64,000 nucleotides of DNA, from assembly GCA_964059195.1 (NCBI GenBank), contig CAXKWD010000008.1:44073502-44137501 (forward strand), given 5' to 3'. Source of the DNA: Ectobius pallidus (Eukaryota > Arthropoda > Insecta > Blattodea > Ectobiidae). This document shows, in pieces, positions 44,501-55,763 of this stretch. Position 1 is the first letter of the stretch, and every line of letters starts with the position of its first letter. Below the pieces are notes generated by a model. The model was not told the DNA's origin. It ran no database searches and saw only the letters and a program-made list of their open reading frames with translations. The position numbers and the translations under genes were made by a program.

Positions 44501-45706
44501 CTAATTATACCCACACCTAAATACTGGACCATTTCGAGGCGCTCCCCTAAAATACCTACTTGGACAATGGCTGCTAATATGGCCTTGTTCTTTACAAAAA
44601 TAACAGGACCTGCGCTCTATATGATTGGCAGAAGGCTTTACTCTCTGGTGATAAATTAGTGGGTAAGATTGAGAAGGAACAGTACTACGAGCCACATTCT
44701 CAGGTCTCAAAGTATCAGAAAAATGAATAGTATGAAACCTAGCACATATTAGGTCCAATTCTTGAAAGGTGGAAGGCTTACTTTCGAATATACACATGCT
44801 CCTAGCTTTCGGTGACATGCCTACCAAAATATTTTCAACTATCTGTGCTTCTGTGTAGTCAACGCGAAAATCTTCGGCATAAGACCTAATATATTTTACA
44901 TAGTCTGAAAAGGCTTCATGAAAATAATTCAAATCTTTATCTTCTCTAACCGCTCTACCGACTAGCTGTTTCAGACCACCAAGTAAACGTGCAAAGCACA
45001 AAGCCAATATTTGTTTCTGGGAAAATCCAAAAATTTCAACCTGAGTTCGCATAGAAAAGCAATAATCTAATTATTTCTTCCAAAGAACTGTCACTGAAAT
45101 GTTCTAACCTGTCTAACAGTTTACCTAAAGGATGGAGAAGATTACAGAAATCTTTACTGAGGTCAAATTGTAAATTTCTAACAACCGGCGTTGGGATATG
45201 TTGAAGTTCATTAGTTACTATAGGATCATTATTAAGAAAAGCTATAATTACTGCAGACTGATTAGCTTCAAAATTTCTATTAAGATTTTCGGCCAACTGT
45301 GATTTGATTTTATCCTTTTTCGATGAAATCTCCATACTGAGTGAACTTAATGTCTGGCTATAATCAAGAGAAAGACCTGTTTGTAATAAATCAGAAACTC
45401 TATTTAAAATATGATCCAATTTAGCTATAAGACGTTTTGCCTGCTTTTGTGAAAATCCCCCTTCACAGAATAGTGACACTGTTCAAAAATTTCTTCCACT
45501 TTAGAGACAAGAGCCTATATTTCATTATCAGTATGGACATCTTTTAAATGAATCGGATCGACTGGAATCGACAAATTATCTCTTAACATCTCAGATAAAT
45601 TCGAAACTGAATCATCCGAATTCACTTTAATCCCACGGATAAGTAACTCATAAATAATATCGACTTTCAAAAGAAATTCTATTGGAACATGAATTCTGTT
45701 ACTCAT
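44501..45706 (-). pseudogene. Gag polyprotein with zinc knuckle, broken in three frames
   Basis: 45706-45515: FLLKVDIIYELLIRGIKV, an N-terminal R-G-I helix box typical of invertebrate LTR-element Gag, ending in a stop. After a frame change near 45475, 45479-45036 carries a helical stretch with AKRLIAKLDHILNRVSDL. A second change near 45045 leads to 45052-44501, with a capsid-like stretch FSDYVKYIRSYAEDFRV, IVENILVGMSPKAR and TFQELDLICARFHTIHF. It ends with a CCHC knuckle CYFCKEQGHISSHC (C-x2-C-x4-H-x4-C) that would bind the RNA genome. The combined length of about 400 residues is normal for such a Gag. One in-frame stop and two frameshifts make it non-functional. Confidence 0.85.
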
Positions 45707-46171
45707 GATGAAAGATTATTTAAATGACAAACGGTCAGAAACTAATTTCTTTTTGAGTTAGGTTAGAATAAAGATAAAACAAAATATATCAGCGTTAAGT
45801 TAGAATAATGAATAAGCGGAATATTTGCAGAGGTCAGTGCCAAGTAAAGATAATAATGAAAAATAAGTAAAGTTAATTATGTCCAAACGGGTCTCAATGA
45901 AATACAGAATAGTGAAAAATATTGGTAACGTCTTATGGAATTATTGAAAATTGAAAGGCAGAACTACAATCAATGTCAGTACAAAATGCAGATCCAGCTT
46001 ACACTTAGGAACTAGACCAAAAAATCGAAAAGAGATAATGCATATGTTCCTACAAAAGGAATTTTGAAAAAAGCATACAAAATCTTCCAAATTTTATAAA
46101 GAGCAGCAGAGCGCAAATTTACAAAGGTGGGAGTCAAAAACCTAACCACGCTTTGCGGTAACACTTATTTG

Positions 46172-47715
46172 TGCCCCCACTCGGGTGACACTATTTACGT
46201 ATGCTGGAAGCAGAACTTACGATTATGAAGGTAGATTTGGTTTCGACCATTTTAGCTAAATCAAGTAAACGCGCTGCTAAATCTTTATACTGGAACCCAT
46301 TAACCCTTAATGTAATTCTGAGATATATTGGATAAATTCTGGAAAACAACTAGGTGATTAAAAATACCATAACGATGCAAATGTTCAAGTTTTAGTAACA
46401 GATTTATTTAATAAATATGGGTATATGTAGTTTTAATTATTCATATCTGCGTCACTGTTAACATCAAGTAAATATACATGTGGTTAAATAAATATTAATA
46501 AATAAGTTTAAAAGTTAATATGTACAAATTCCGGGGTGCGCAGACAAAGAGAGTTAAGTCCACTTTCTTGTTACTGAGAATTAGAGTGACTTAACACACT
46601 ATACCAGTCCAACATAGTCTAGAGATGGATAAACCCATGAGGCACACATCCATAACTACCGTACAATTTTGAATTTGACTTACTGGACATATCTCAATTT
46701 TTTAGGATGATGGACTTAACTCTCTTTAACCGCGCACCCCGGAATTGCTAATTATCAAATTTAGTCTGTAGCCAATAAATTATTACGCTAAAATCATCAA
46801 GTATATGTACATTTATGGTATACAGACATTTATTACCCGAATTATTTGTGAAAAGCTATTTTCTTCAAATTGTAATCACCCTGTATTTAAGGTTGAATTA
46901 ATACTATTTTTTATGTGCAACTTTATGTTTATTAATAGAATGATTATCAAGAGCACCTCGTAACGTCAAAATCTAATTCCTAGCTCTTATTTCTTTGAAA
47001 CTGATATTCAGATCACGCTGTATTTAATGCATAACGTATCCCATTGCTTCAACTTAAAAATTCAAATCTTTCAATATGTTTTATGCTGTTCTAATTTGAA
47101 TCTGCATAAATTATGTTCAAGTAGTAAGGTCCTGGCATTCTTACTTATTTTGAATTTTAAGAATTAATTTTGAAAATCTAACGAACATGGTTTAAGCTTC
47201 AAGAGAACTGGAGAGATTACGAACCGGACGGACGGACAAAAGAAAATGAAAAGCCTGATAGATTACTGATTTACATTATGGGGGCGAAATTTCTAGTAGC
47301 CAAATATCCAACCGTGAAAAAGAATTATATGAATTTTAGACAAACTATATACATTACGATAATTTAGAACTTCCAAACAGGTGAGATGTTTGATGCCAAA
47401 AGATTTTATAATTATATTAATACAGAATAAAGAACAATCTCACCAAACAGCAGACACGATCCATCGTAGTACTACTGGGAAACGCCCACCAAAGTCATAA
47501 TTCCTTCAACTACATGTTCACGCTGGCCGAGTCAACTCCCAACTAACGTAACTAACATCCGCTCTCCAGGGTCTCGCTCTGCATACCACGTTCAGAAATT
47601 ACCAAAGGTAAACTCGGACGCATAAAAATTATTACTTTTAAAGCTATTGATGTTTGAGAAAAACACTGGGGACGCTTTATATACCGGTATACACTTGAGC
47701 CGGATTCACGGCTCA
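46172..47715 (-). repeat. 5' LTR (right copy)
   Basis: This copy is 1544 bp, including a 212-bp MITE (46531-46742) absent from the left copy and about 43 bp at 46878-46920 that the left copy lacks. The minus-strand end is TGAGCC...GGGGGCA. Confidence 0.9.
46531..46742. mobile_element. 212-bp MITE with AATT TSD, empty site known
   Basis: The ends are CCGGGGTGCGC...AAAGAGAGTTAAGTCCA on the left and the same inverted on the right (about 33 bp, with four or so differences after the first 11). AATT flanks both sides (46527-46530, 46743-46746). The left LTR at the same place reads acaaattgctaatta without the insert and with a single AATT, which proves insertion after the LTRs formed. Confidence 0.92.
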
Positions 47716-47814
47716 TAACCCAAATACAAAATTTTGTTTTCGTACGATTTTCCGCTACAAGAGGCCGTATTACAAAAAGCATGTATTCACAGTGATTGGC
47801 TTATAACTACCCTT

Positions 47815-47905
47815 CAGATAATTTTTTTTCGAAAAAAAGGTTTCAAATAAAATTTTTTGCTCTCACTATGAGCTACACATGTGCAACATTTAAAGAAAAT
47901 CGTTA
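47815..47905 (+). repeat. Old dispersed repeat, second copy (segment before the TTA element)
   Basis: cttcagataa...tttcaaataaaa...tgctctcactatgagctacacatgtgcaac...aaagaaaatcgtta parallels 39850-39935 and continues at 49238 (ttagagccatgttcgagaaaatcg) after the inserted element. Together these give a second full copy of the old repeat. Confidence 0.7.
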
Positions 47906-49237
47906 AGCTATGTTCACACTGAGGAATTTGTTACAAGAATATGTGTCTGGGTACATGTATAGCAACCTATTTGCCACAAGTCGTAAACCTATTGAACATA
48001 TTCCTAGTTCCCGGACACAAACAGTGAATAAAATGTACCAGAAACAAGGTTTCGCCACAAGCTCTTGTTTACGCTCCGAAAGCGAAAACATTGAACAGAT
48101 CCCAGCGAAAATACTATTTGCGAATGTGCTATATCATGTTTCTTGTGACAGTTGACTCTGTTTGTGGTTATGATCAATCCCATGAGATATATTGCTACGT
48201 TCACGCTGTTTATTTTACGAAATCGCCTATATTTTGCTATGGAGTGCTCTAAATAGAACATAAGTCGATGTAGAAGTATTCTCCCTCACATTCATAATCC
48301 CTTTGCAGAAAATTTGAATTTGGGCCTAAGTTATAGGCACACTTCTTCCTTGAAGAGATTCTGTGTTTAATATGAAATAATCAAGAGAACATCTACATGT
48401 GCTTACTGAAAAAAATTGATGAAATAGAAAAGATATTAGAACAGTATCAGAATTGAATTAGGCCTAGGCGGGATTCGTGGCAGATGATGTGTCTGTGTAG
48501 ATCTTGAAGCATATTTTCAACGAAGCTGTCACATATAGCCTAATATGTGGTAAATGCAGGGTAGGCACTTCTAGCACCTCTTATAAACAGTTTAAGCACA
48601 ATAATATACAATTTTAGTATGGATTATACAGTTATTTTGCGAGGTTAAACAAACCCTTTCTCTATCGACTACAATGGATCGAAGTTATCGGCTATCGTTT
48701 CAACACCTGCCGATCGGCTTGACTGCGAAACTGCGGGCTCATAAAACACGCTCTGCTAAAGAAAGTTAAGCAAGCTTGAATTTACAAAAATTTATGCGAC
48801 CGAACACATCTTTAAAGTTAAAATATTAATGGCTAATAAACCATTCTTACCGTAAAATTCAGAATTAAAAATACTGACTGCCCAGATAAATATAAATCCC
48901 CGCTTTTTACTGCCGTGATCCTATAGCTCGGAAGATTTAATCAGCATTAGTACAGTATAATATTGTCATTTTCTTCCGCAAATTGAGTGTTTGTGGGTTA
49001 CAAACTTATTCTGGGTGAATCATCAATTCATTTAAAGCAGAAAAAAGCAAACGTTTATGCATCTAAAGCCATACTTGTGCCTGATAACAAATTCCTCAGT
49101 GTGAACGCTCACATGGGATATTTGTGCAAAGAACATGTACTTAGGATAAGTATCCAGATACAAGAATCACGGAAATGGATCTGGAATTTGTTTGGAGTAT
49201 TTGTGTCTGCAACAAATTCCTCAGTGTGAACGTACAA
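47906..49237. mobile_element. 1.3-kb TTA-flanked element with GTTCACACTGAGGAATTTGTT ends
   Basis: The left end agctatgttcacactgagg and the inverted right end ttgtacgttcacactgagg converge on the shared GTTCACACTGAGGAATTTGTT. TTA flanks the insert at 47903-47905 and 49238-49240; the homologous site at about 39914 (aatcgttagagcc) has TTA once and no insert. An extra inner copy of the right end lies at about 49088-49106. No transposase was found; PIF/Harbinger-like by TSD only. Confidence 0.8.
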
Positions 49238-49240
49238 TTA

Positions 49241-49475
49241 GAGCCATGTTCGAGAAAATCGTGAAAAACGAAAATTTCTTCATGCAAAGTCCCCTTAAAA
49301 ATAAGAGAAATTTGTCACCAATTTTGGGCAAACATCGTCAGAAGGTACATGACCCAAATACGAAATTTTGTTTGCACACGATTTTCCATTTTGGAGCTAG
49401 CCTGTTCACAGACAGACACATAGACATGTTTCCAAAAATAGTATTTTTGGATTCAGGGGCCATGAAATATGTATA
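49241..49475 (+). repeat. Old dispersed repeat, continuation with gacagacagaca-type tail
   Basis: agagccatgttcgagaaaatcg, tcatgcaaagtcccctta, cagaaggtacatgaccc and cacacgattttcc match segments around the hAT and LTR insertions at 39.9-47.8 kb. This copy also keeps cacagacagacacatagac and an aatagtatttttggattc block, often seen at the end of insect retroposons. Confidence 0.65.
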
Positions 49476-49827
49476 CAGTAGAGTCCTGCTATTCCGAATT
49501 AATTGGGACCAAACACCGTTCGGTTTAGCAGGAATTCGGAATAGGCAGATTTCATGAATAATATCAACGTATTGACTTGTTAAGGTGTAAATTAAGTGCG
49601 GGGAATTGTACAAATGGAGCCGACTTGTGCTATAAGTAACCAGCTTTCATTCCAATTTGGTTTCAGGCATTTTCATCAAGCTTAGGCTCTATGTATGTCT
49701 CTATTTAACATCTTTCTAGAACAATAAATGTATGTTTTTTCACGAACATCTTTTTAATTTCTCCTGTTTTTAAGTTAAAAAAATCAATATTTTTCTGAAC
49801 TCTGTTCGGAATAGCGGGACTCTTCTG
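49476..49827. mobile_element. pogo/Tigger-like MITE
   Basis: The left end CAGTAGAGTCCTGCTATTCC and the inverted right end CAGAAGAGTCCCGCTATTCC define 352 bp. TA lies before the left end; the right flank is tg at the edge of a TGA microsatellite, so the second TA may have been altered. There is no coding capacity. Confidence 0.75.

Positions 49828-49866
<39 letters not shown>
49827..49866. repeat. (TGA)n microsatellite
   Basis: About 13 repeats of TGA. The following 130 bp (gttctgcccgaaggcaggtcc ... cggagatttgccattgcctc) resemble a sequence often found next to GAT microsatellites in arthropods. Confidence 0.9.
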
Positions 49867-50129
49867 GTGTTCTGCCCGAAGGCAGGTCCAGACCCGGGAC
49901 GAAGCCGTGGGGTGATGACCACGACTCGTCCGAGGTAATTCAGGCAAGGGTGATACCGCGGAGATTTGCCATTGCCTCTCGCGGCGTATATGCTAAAAAC
50001 TCAACTTCGAATTTTGGGCTCAAAAAAACAACCTATAGTACCTATGGTATGGGCAGAGGAAGTAAAAAGTGTTTGAACAACATGAATATACCAACATAGT
50101 TAACTCCTTGGATGAGATACTAGTCCAAA

Positions 50130-50360
50130 GAAGGTAAAGAATGATCTCATTATTGGATCACTAACAACTTTGGTGAATGCATCACTGACATTTTCGTGTG
50201 ATGGCACATACAAGAAATTCAACATTACCAATCTCAGATTGCTCACAACAAAAACGATATTTTAAGTCAATATGTTTCGACCTTTCACCCACAGTTCCTG
50301 TACTTCCCAAAACAAGAGCTTGAGTATTACCACACAGTACTGGACATGGTTTATCTATGT
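50130..50360 (-). pseudogene. Ty1/copia pol C-terminus (RNase H end)
   Basis: On the minus strand, after NTQALVLG and VGERSKHIDLKYRFC (the N-x-x-x-H-x-R-S/T-K-H-I-D-I-x-Y-H block of copia RNase H), the sequence continues EIGNVEFLxVPSHENVSDAF-like across a frame change. This is the V-x-T-x-x-x-x-A-D-x-x-T-K end of copia Pol. It continues the fragment at 51200-51890, from which it is separated by the dispersed repeat. Confidence 0.75.
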
Positions 50361-50373
50361 ATTTTGATTACCC

Positions 50374-51105
50374 CAATTAAAAAAAATCCCTTTAGGCAGG
50401 CCTACGGGCGGAGGTAGATTTCGAAGTGCTTTTGGTTTAATTTATTGTCGCTGCATAGCACTCTTCTTCTTTAGCCTTGGCATGGCAAACCTGCAGTAAA
50501 GAGGAAGAGCCTACAATCAATTGTTTTGACAACAATAATAGGATATAATATTCTGGGAGGCCGTGCGCAAGATCAGCAATGAATAAAATTAGCAAAGCAG
50601 CTAAACAAGATAAAATTATGATATTATAATAATTCTTTCAAGTGTTATTATTTTCAAACATTAAAATCTCGCGTCATATGAGAGCTATCAAGAAACTATT
50701 TATTGATTTGTAGTGTACTCATTAAGAGCTTTTCAACGATACCCCACAAGACGTGGTTTCAAAAGTTTCGAATTTTCATTCCCCACACCCACCCCCACCC
50801 GCACCCTCACTCGAACCCCCGAATCGTTGGTGTCACTGTGAACTCCATAGGGAGTACTCTAATTTATTCAAACAAAGTTTCCCTCTATACTTCATAGGGG
50901 CCGAGATATACATTTTAAAAAATTTCAACCCCCTCCCCCGACCACCCCCTTGGGCCAATTTTGCTCATTAACGAACTTGTCCGAACTATTTGGCCTAGAA
51001 ATAACATAATAAAATTTGGTTCAAATATCTTCAAAATTACGGCCGCTATCGTGTAAAGATATATATATATATATATATCTTTACACGATAGCGGCCGTAA
51101 ATATC
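50374..51105 (-). repeat. Dispersed repeat family, copy 2, inserted in copia pol
   Basis: This is the inverted counterpart of 271-775 with an extra 150 bp or so at 50520-50640. Its outer end is part of the palindrome 51037-51100. It separates two parts of one copia-type RNase H, so it was probably inserted there. Confidence 0.8.
51037..51100. repeat. Perfect 64-bp palindrome
   Basis: Thirty-two bases (ttacggccgctatcgtgtaa then agatatatatat) are followed by their exact inverse complement; the centre is an AT dinucleotide run. The outer word matches the end of the repeat family (ctttacacg at 271). A head-to-head junction of two copies would produce this. Confidence 0.95.
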
Positions 51106-51199
51106 ACAAAATTTTTTTTTGAACGGGCGGTGGTTTCGTACTTAGGGGAGCATGAAACGTAAAGATATGAAAGAATTTTTCGAAAATCATAAAGTGGTA

Positions 51200-51890
51200 T
51201 CCATTGCAATAGGTAGATTTTTCTTCGAAAATCTACCTAAAAACAAGTTCATTAGCCATTTTATTCCTTCACAGCTTCTGATATACTTATATATTCAGCT
51301 TCTTCTGTAGACATGGCTGACGTCTTCCTATACCATATTATTGCTCCTCCAGCGAAAAACACAACAAAACCTCCCACAGATTTACAATTAGGTTCACTAT
51401 TCCAGCTGGCATCACAATACACCTGTATGGGTTCACCTTTTCTTTCTTATTGCAAACAAAGGTCAGTGGTACCTTTAAAATAACACAGGATATGTTTTAT
51501 TTAACAAATTTCCAATTCCCTTCATTGGGAGATTTACATGCCTGACTTACCTTGCAACAGTAAAAGCAATGTCACGCCTGTAATTGTTTGCTATGAAAAG
51601 TAAACTGCCCACAACATTTCTATAGAACCTGTCATTTTCAAATGGTTTTTCACCAATTTCCTCTTTCATGGTAGGGGGGGACTATAAGCTTTGCAGTCTG
51701 ACAGCAACTTCTTAATTTACAATGATTGATTAATGACTAATTTACAATCATCTTGGCATATTTCCTTAGACAAGAGCTTTGTTACCCTGCCTAGGTCTCT
51801 GACAGTAAGCATAGATGAGAATACCTTCTTAAAGTCAAATACTCTGCCTTCATTCCCATAATACAGTTCTGGGTAATCCAACTGAACAAA
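51200..51890 (-). pseudogene. Ty1/copia pol remnant (RT end and RNase H)
   Basis: Minus-strand pieces in order: VFSSMLTVRDLGRVTKLLSK (M-x-D-L-G box after the RT palm), a degenerate IKKLLSDCKAYSPP, ENDRFYRNVVGSLLFIANN (Y-x-x-x-V-G-S-L-x-Y), RDIAFTVARVSQ (R-P-D-I), HILCYFKGTTDLCL (L-x-Y-L-K-G-T), VYCDASWNSEPNCKSVGG (RNase H first Asp), and GAIIWYRKTSAMSTEEAEYI (S-S-T-E-A-E-Y). These are the hallmarks of Ty1/copia Pol. Several frameshifts and stops, including one after SEAVKE, show it is dead. The upstream palm with Y-V-D-D is not seen. Confidence 0.85.
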
Positions 51891-51894
51891 ATCA

Positions 51895-52510
51895 TATCAA
51901 TTAAAATAGACTCACATTAAAACACTAGGTGATTAAATGAAGGTTAATTATTATTCATAAAATAGTATTTAATTGCCAATAGTCATGTTTGGTATCAAAC
52001 TAAGCAGAATCAGGATAAAATTTCATTGTAATTATTAATAATTTACCTAATGTTGATAGTAATGAACAAATAGAGTTTATTAACAATTAGACATGTCTGA
52101 ATAAGCCATAGATGAGAGAGGAAGGCAGAATAGAGAGCTAGAATTTCTGTTCCTAACATGAGTGAAAGCACGGAGGAAAGAATACATGGAGATGCCCTGA
52201 GACCGCAAGCGTGAAGCCAACTGTCCGAGCGTTTGGCCCTTAAGGGGGCGTGTCACTGTTTCACGTGTTTATGTTTATAGCTTGCACGGATAGCGTGGTT
52301 ACTCGTCTTTGTTTACAGCAGCATATAAAGTTGCTGGTAAACCACCAGGTAGGAACTACGACAGGAAATTGTTTGCCGCTATCAGCCATATCAATATTGT
52401 CAGTGTCCTCTTCAAAACAGATGGCTGCGGATGAAAATGAAAATAGTTTATATTGACATTTCATCTTCGAGATATTCTTTAATTGACAGGGTAATTATAT
52501 GGTTATTTAA
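51895..52510. other. Unannotated stretch
   Basis: It may include more decayed retroelement sequence upstream of the copia fragment, but no motif is recognisable. An 80-bp GC-richer part near 52200-52320 has no known match. Confidence 0.3.
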
Positions 52511-52518
52511 CGATGGGG

Positions 52519-52643
52519 CAGGGGCGCCCCTAGGCAGAGAAAAATATTTTTGCCTCTTTATTTTCACACGAATGTACCACAAAGTAACCTACAATAAACA
52601 TTATTGTAACTGAAATAGTAGGCTAATAATAATAATAATAGTA

Positions 52644-52717
<74 letters not shown>

Positions 52718-52979
52718 GTAAATACGACTGAAGCCTACAGACAAATAAGTAAATAAATAAACAGGTGCATGTTGAACTCACCAAACTGAAGTCAGGCAAC
52801 GAGTGGTTTGAGTGTATTGGTGTCATTGTTTTTCATTTCTATTTCATTGTGTGTTACATTAGTTTACTATTTTGAAGAGTTATGAACAAAATGTTTAATG
52901 TTAAAAAAAGTAAGAGCCTAAAAGCCGCCCCTTCAAATCTGCCGCCCTAGGCGTCTGCCTAGGCTTAAATGCGGCACTG
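52519..52979. mobile_element. hAT-like MITE with perfect 8-bp TSD
   Basis: The left end CAGGGGCGCCCCTAGGCAG and the inverted right end CAGTGCCGCATTTAAGCC, with cctaggcag words inside both, are flanked by cgatgggg at 52511-52518 and 52980-52987. The element is 461 bp and non-coding, and contains an AAT microsatellite. Confidence 0.85.
52626..52713. repeat. (AAT)n microsatellite
   Basis: About 29 trinucleotide units, a few of them AGT, lie inside the hAT-like MITE. The reverse frame reads as poly-tyrosine, an artefact. Confidence 0.95.
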
Positions 52980-52987
52980 CGATGGGG

Positions 52988-55076
52988 ATATATTATATAG
53001 GCCTATAGATCTATGAAGAAGAGAGAATTTTTATCTCCGAAAAGTCATCTTTAGATTACCGGCACAGTTATGAATATTCAGAAAGAAACAAGCTTGGTAT
53101 CGTGAAATTCATTAACAGATTAGACTGAATTAGGCCTAAATATATTTAAAATAGTTCTGTGAATTGAGGTTGTGTGTTTCACTGGTGAATTTGGTGTGCA
53201 TTTTTTGTCTTGTTTTTAATTCAATAATAGAACAGACTGAAGTAGGTCTATCTAATATATTTCCGATATATTTAGAGTTCCGATAGTTTGACTAATCATT
53301 TAGTCTTATTTTATTTAATACTTTGAATAGAAAAATCATAGTAGGCCTAACATAAACTATTGTATCTCCGAAATTCAAGTTGTTTAGGCCTAAGTGGTTA
53401 AGTGATGTACATAAAGACAAAACTAGACAAGTAGATAAGTTTCATGTAGAGCATTTAGATTTAGATTTATTAGCCTAATGTAAGAGGTTTACATGGCTTT
53501 GTCAAGTACATGAGTTGAACAATTTGTACAAAATAAATGTTAGGTACATTATACTTAATTTCTAGGTAATGAATTTTGACAAGTACATATTGAACAATAT
53601 TGAAGAAATTAAATTTAAGGTAAACAAAAATACTTAAATTCTATGCTATGAACTTACCTTAAAAATTAATAATTTTGTAAAATTTAGGTACTGAAAATAA
53701 TCAATTTTTGGGATGAATGAATATGGGTATAATTGCTAAGCATAATTTACTTGTATTTTACACTAGGCTGGTAATGTCAATGACTCGCACATGTCAAGTT
53801 GCTCATTTGAAAGTTACATTTTTGGCTCTTCTGAGATAGGTTAATGCTTACTACCGGGATTATTATGATGTCAGAGTATGTAGTTAATATATGAAATTGG
53901 GATATTACATATTTTCCCTACCGTTACGTTGTTATAACCCGTGAAACTTCGGAGTATTTGTGTGCTATTGTATATAGCAAGCCTCCTTTTTGGTCCCTTA
54001 CGGGGGCGTGGTCATTGGCTTCATCTGTTTCCCATACAACACCGCAAGCACGGCGTCTCCGTCTATTCTTTCCTCCGTGAGTGAAAGCCACTACGACCAC
54101 AATGCCGCAAGGTATCAACCCTTTAAACAATTGTCTAACTGCAAACGCAGAGACATCATTTGTATATTTCTAAAGGATTGGTAATGCTAAGATATATTTT
54201 AAGATACTAGTCTTCTGTATGAAAAGAAGTGCGTTTACCCATATTCACTAGCATAATGGCAAACTGATGGTTATCGCGTAGGCCTTCTCGGAGGTGAGAA
54301 TAATTGAACATTAAATGGTTTTCTTGAAATAAGGTGCAGGGAAAGCCATAAGCCCTTTTAGAAAGTTAATCTTATACTATTGGCTGAGAGAAGAATAATT
54401 AGCTTCCAATTAAATGTATCAGAATAGTCACGTGGGGTTCAGATTATGGCAGTAAAGAGCGTTCCTTATATGGATTTTTCAGTTGTTAAAATTTATGCTA
54501 GAGCAATAATCATCAATCTGCGATCAAAAGTATTCGGGGGCACTTTGTCCCATAGCACCGCGGTTGTTCGCGGAGATAATTTATTCAACTTAGAATATTT
54601 TCTAACAATAATATATTATACTTAAACATTTTGATATATTATATTCATTGGACTTAGAAATTTTTTCATCCACAGGATATTTCATACTTAGTAACTTTCG
54701 AGTGAATAATAAATTAGACTTTAAAAGTGGTCCCCTACAACTAATTATTATCTTCGGAGATTTTACTAAGAACTTTGTATCAATAGTAGCCGAACTTCTA
54801 AATTACATCAGTTTGCCATTAGAGAACTCACCAATAATAATTAACGAGCATTAATTGTTGTATAACCTGTATTTCTGCCAACTGGAACTCTATAATTATT
54901 ACGAATAAAATCCTGATATTCAACTTTTAATACCCCTTATCATTTTTGAAAGTGAAGTACCATTGATCTGCAAGCCTACCATTCCCGCTTTGAGAAGAGA
55001 CGAAACCTGCTCGCAACCGACTTTGATGCTACCGGAGGGTCTACATTTACATCTTGATATAGTCAATATCTATATC
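52988..55076. other. Stretch that probably includes an LTR ending near 55070
   Basis: A primer-binding-site-like word starts at 55077, so the end of a plus-strand 5' LTR should lie just before it; an aataaa at 54906 could be its polyadenylation signal. No second LTR copy is in the window, so the LTR start cannot be set. The part from 52988 to about 54000 shows no recognisable feature. Confidence 0.4.
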
Positions 55077-55087
55077 TGGCGCCCAAC
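55077..55087 (+). other. Primer-binding site candidate
   Basis: tggcgcccaac begins with TGG, complementary to a tRNA CCA end, and is the first half of a primer site widely used by LTR elements. A second gcccaacgttggga word follows at 55151. It lies about 690 bp before the gag-like frames. Confidence 0.6.
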
Positions 55088-55763
55088 ACATCACATATTT
55101 ACCACTAATAAAAACGTGAAGTACATAAAATCTGACCCGCCGCACATAACGCCCAACGTTGGGACTCGATAAGGAGGAAACTGCTCTACAAGAAAGGGAA
55201 CTTCGAGAATTTTGAGATCATCGCACACGAAGAGGAGTAGTCAACTCGACTTACCCAGTTACGGCATGGAGGTATCATCGCAGAACTTCGAGACCTTCTA
55301 CCTTTAAGTTGGACTTCAGGAAACGTGGTACATCAGTTCCAGCAAACATCGGACACCAGCCCACGAGCCAGCGGATGTCAGCACCAACAGAACTTTCAGA
55401 CAAGAAATATAAACTAGTAATTTTTAGTTCCAGAATAAATGCTTTCAGCATTATAGCCTATGAATATTAATGTTTAGAGAAAAATATCATAATTAAATAC
55501 TTTCATTTGTATTGTTATAATTAACAGCAAATTAACTCAAAAAAGTAATTTAAAATTCAAAGATCAATCCCGAACTTATTAAAATCTTGATAATTTCCAT
55601 AAAAGATAAAATCAATCCATTTTTTAAAATATAGCATGGTGTTATTGTACTGTACTATTGTAGTGTGATATATGTGTGTACTTGTCGATCTACACAAGGT
55701 AAGGTAATATTAAGAGGGCAATATACATATATGTGGTTACGTAGTGGCAAACTTATAGAAAAT

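Larger units (their letters stand above)
40850..47715 (-). mobile_element. LTR retrotransposon with two LTRs, no reverse transcriptase
   Basis: Direct repeats of about 1.5 kb (40850-42466 and 46172-47715) bracket 3.7 kb. On the minus strand each LTR starts TGAGCC and ends GGGGGCA (the left copy has TA for TG at the plus-strand border). A polypurine tract ggggagaa (42467-42474) directly precedes the 3' LTR, fixing orientation and borders. Gag lies next to the 5' LTR, and a possible protease follows. No reverse transcriptase, RNase H or integrase was found in the remaining 0.7 kb. No tRNA primer site could be named. The LTRs are highly similar by eye apart from separate insertions and a 43-bp indel near 46878-46920. 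No clean TSD is visible. Confidence 0.9.

Noticed and set aside
40840..47725. Target-site duplication of the LTR element
   Set aside because: The flanks gaaggt and taaccc do not match; comparison with the intact repeat copy suggests small loss at the junction, so no TSD is claimed.
49827..50099. Open frame starting with a run of methionines
   Set aside because: It is the TGA/ATG microsatellite read in frame; the rest has no similarity.
52623..52826. Poly-tyrosine open frame
   Set aside because: It is the reverse reading of the AAT microsatellite.
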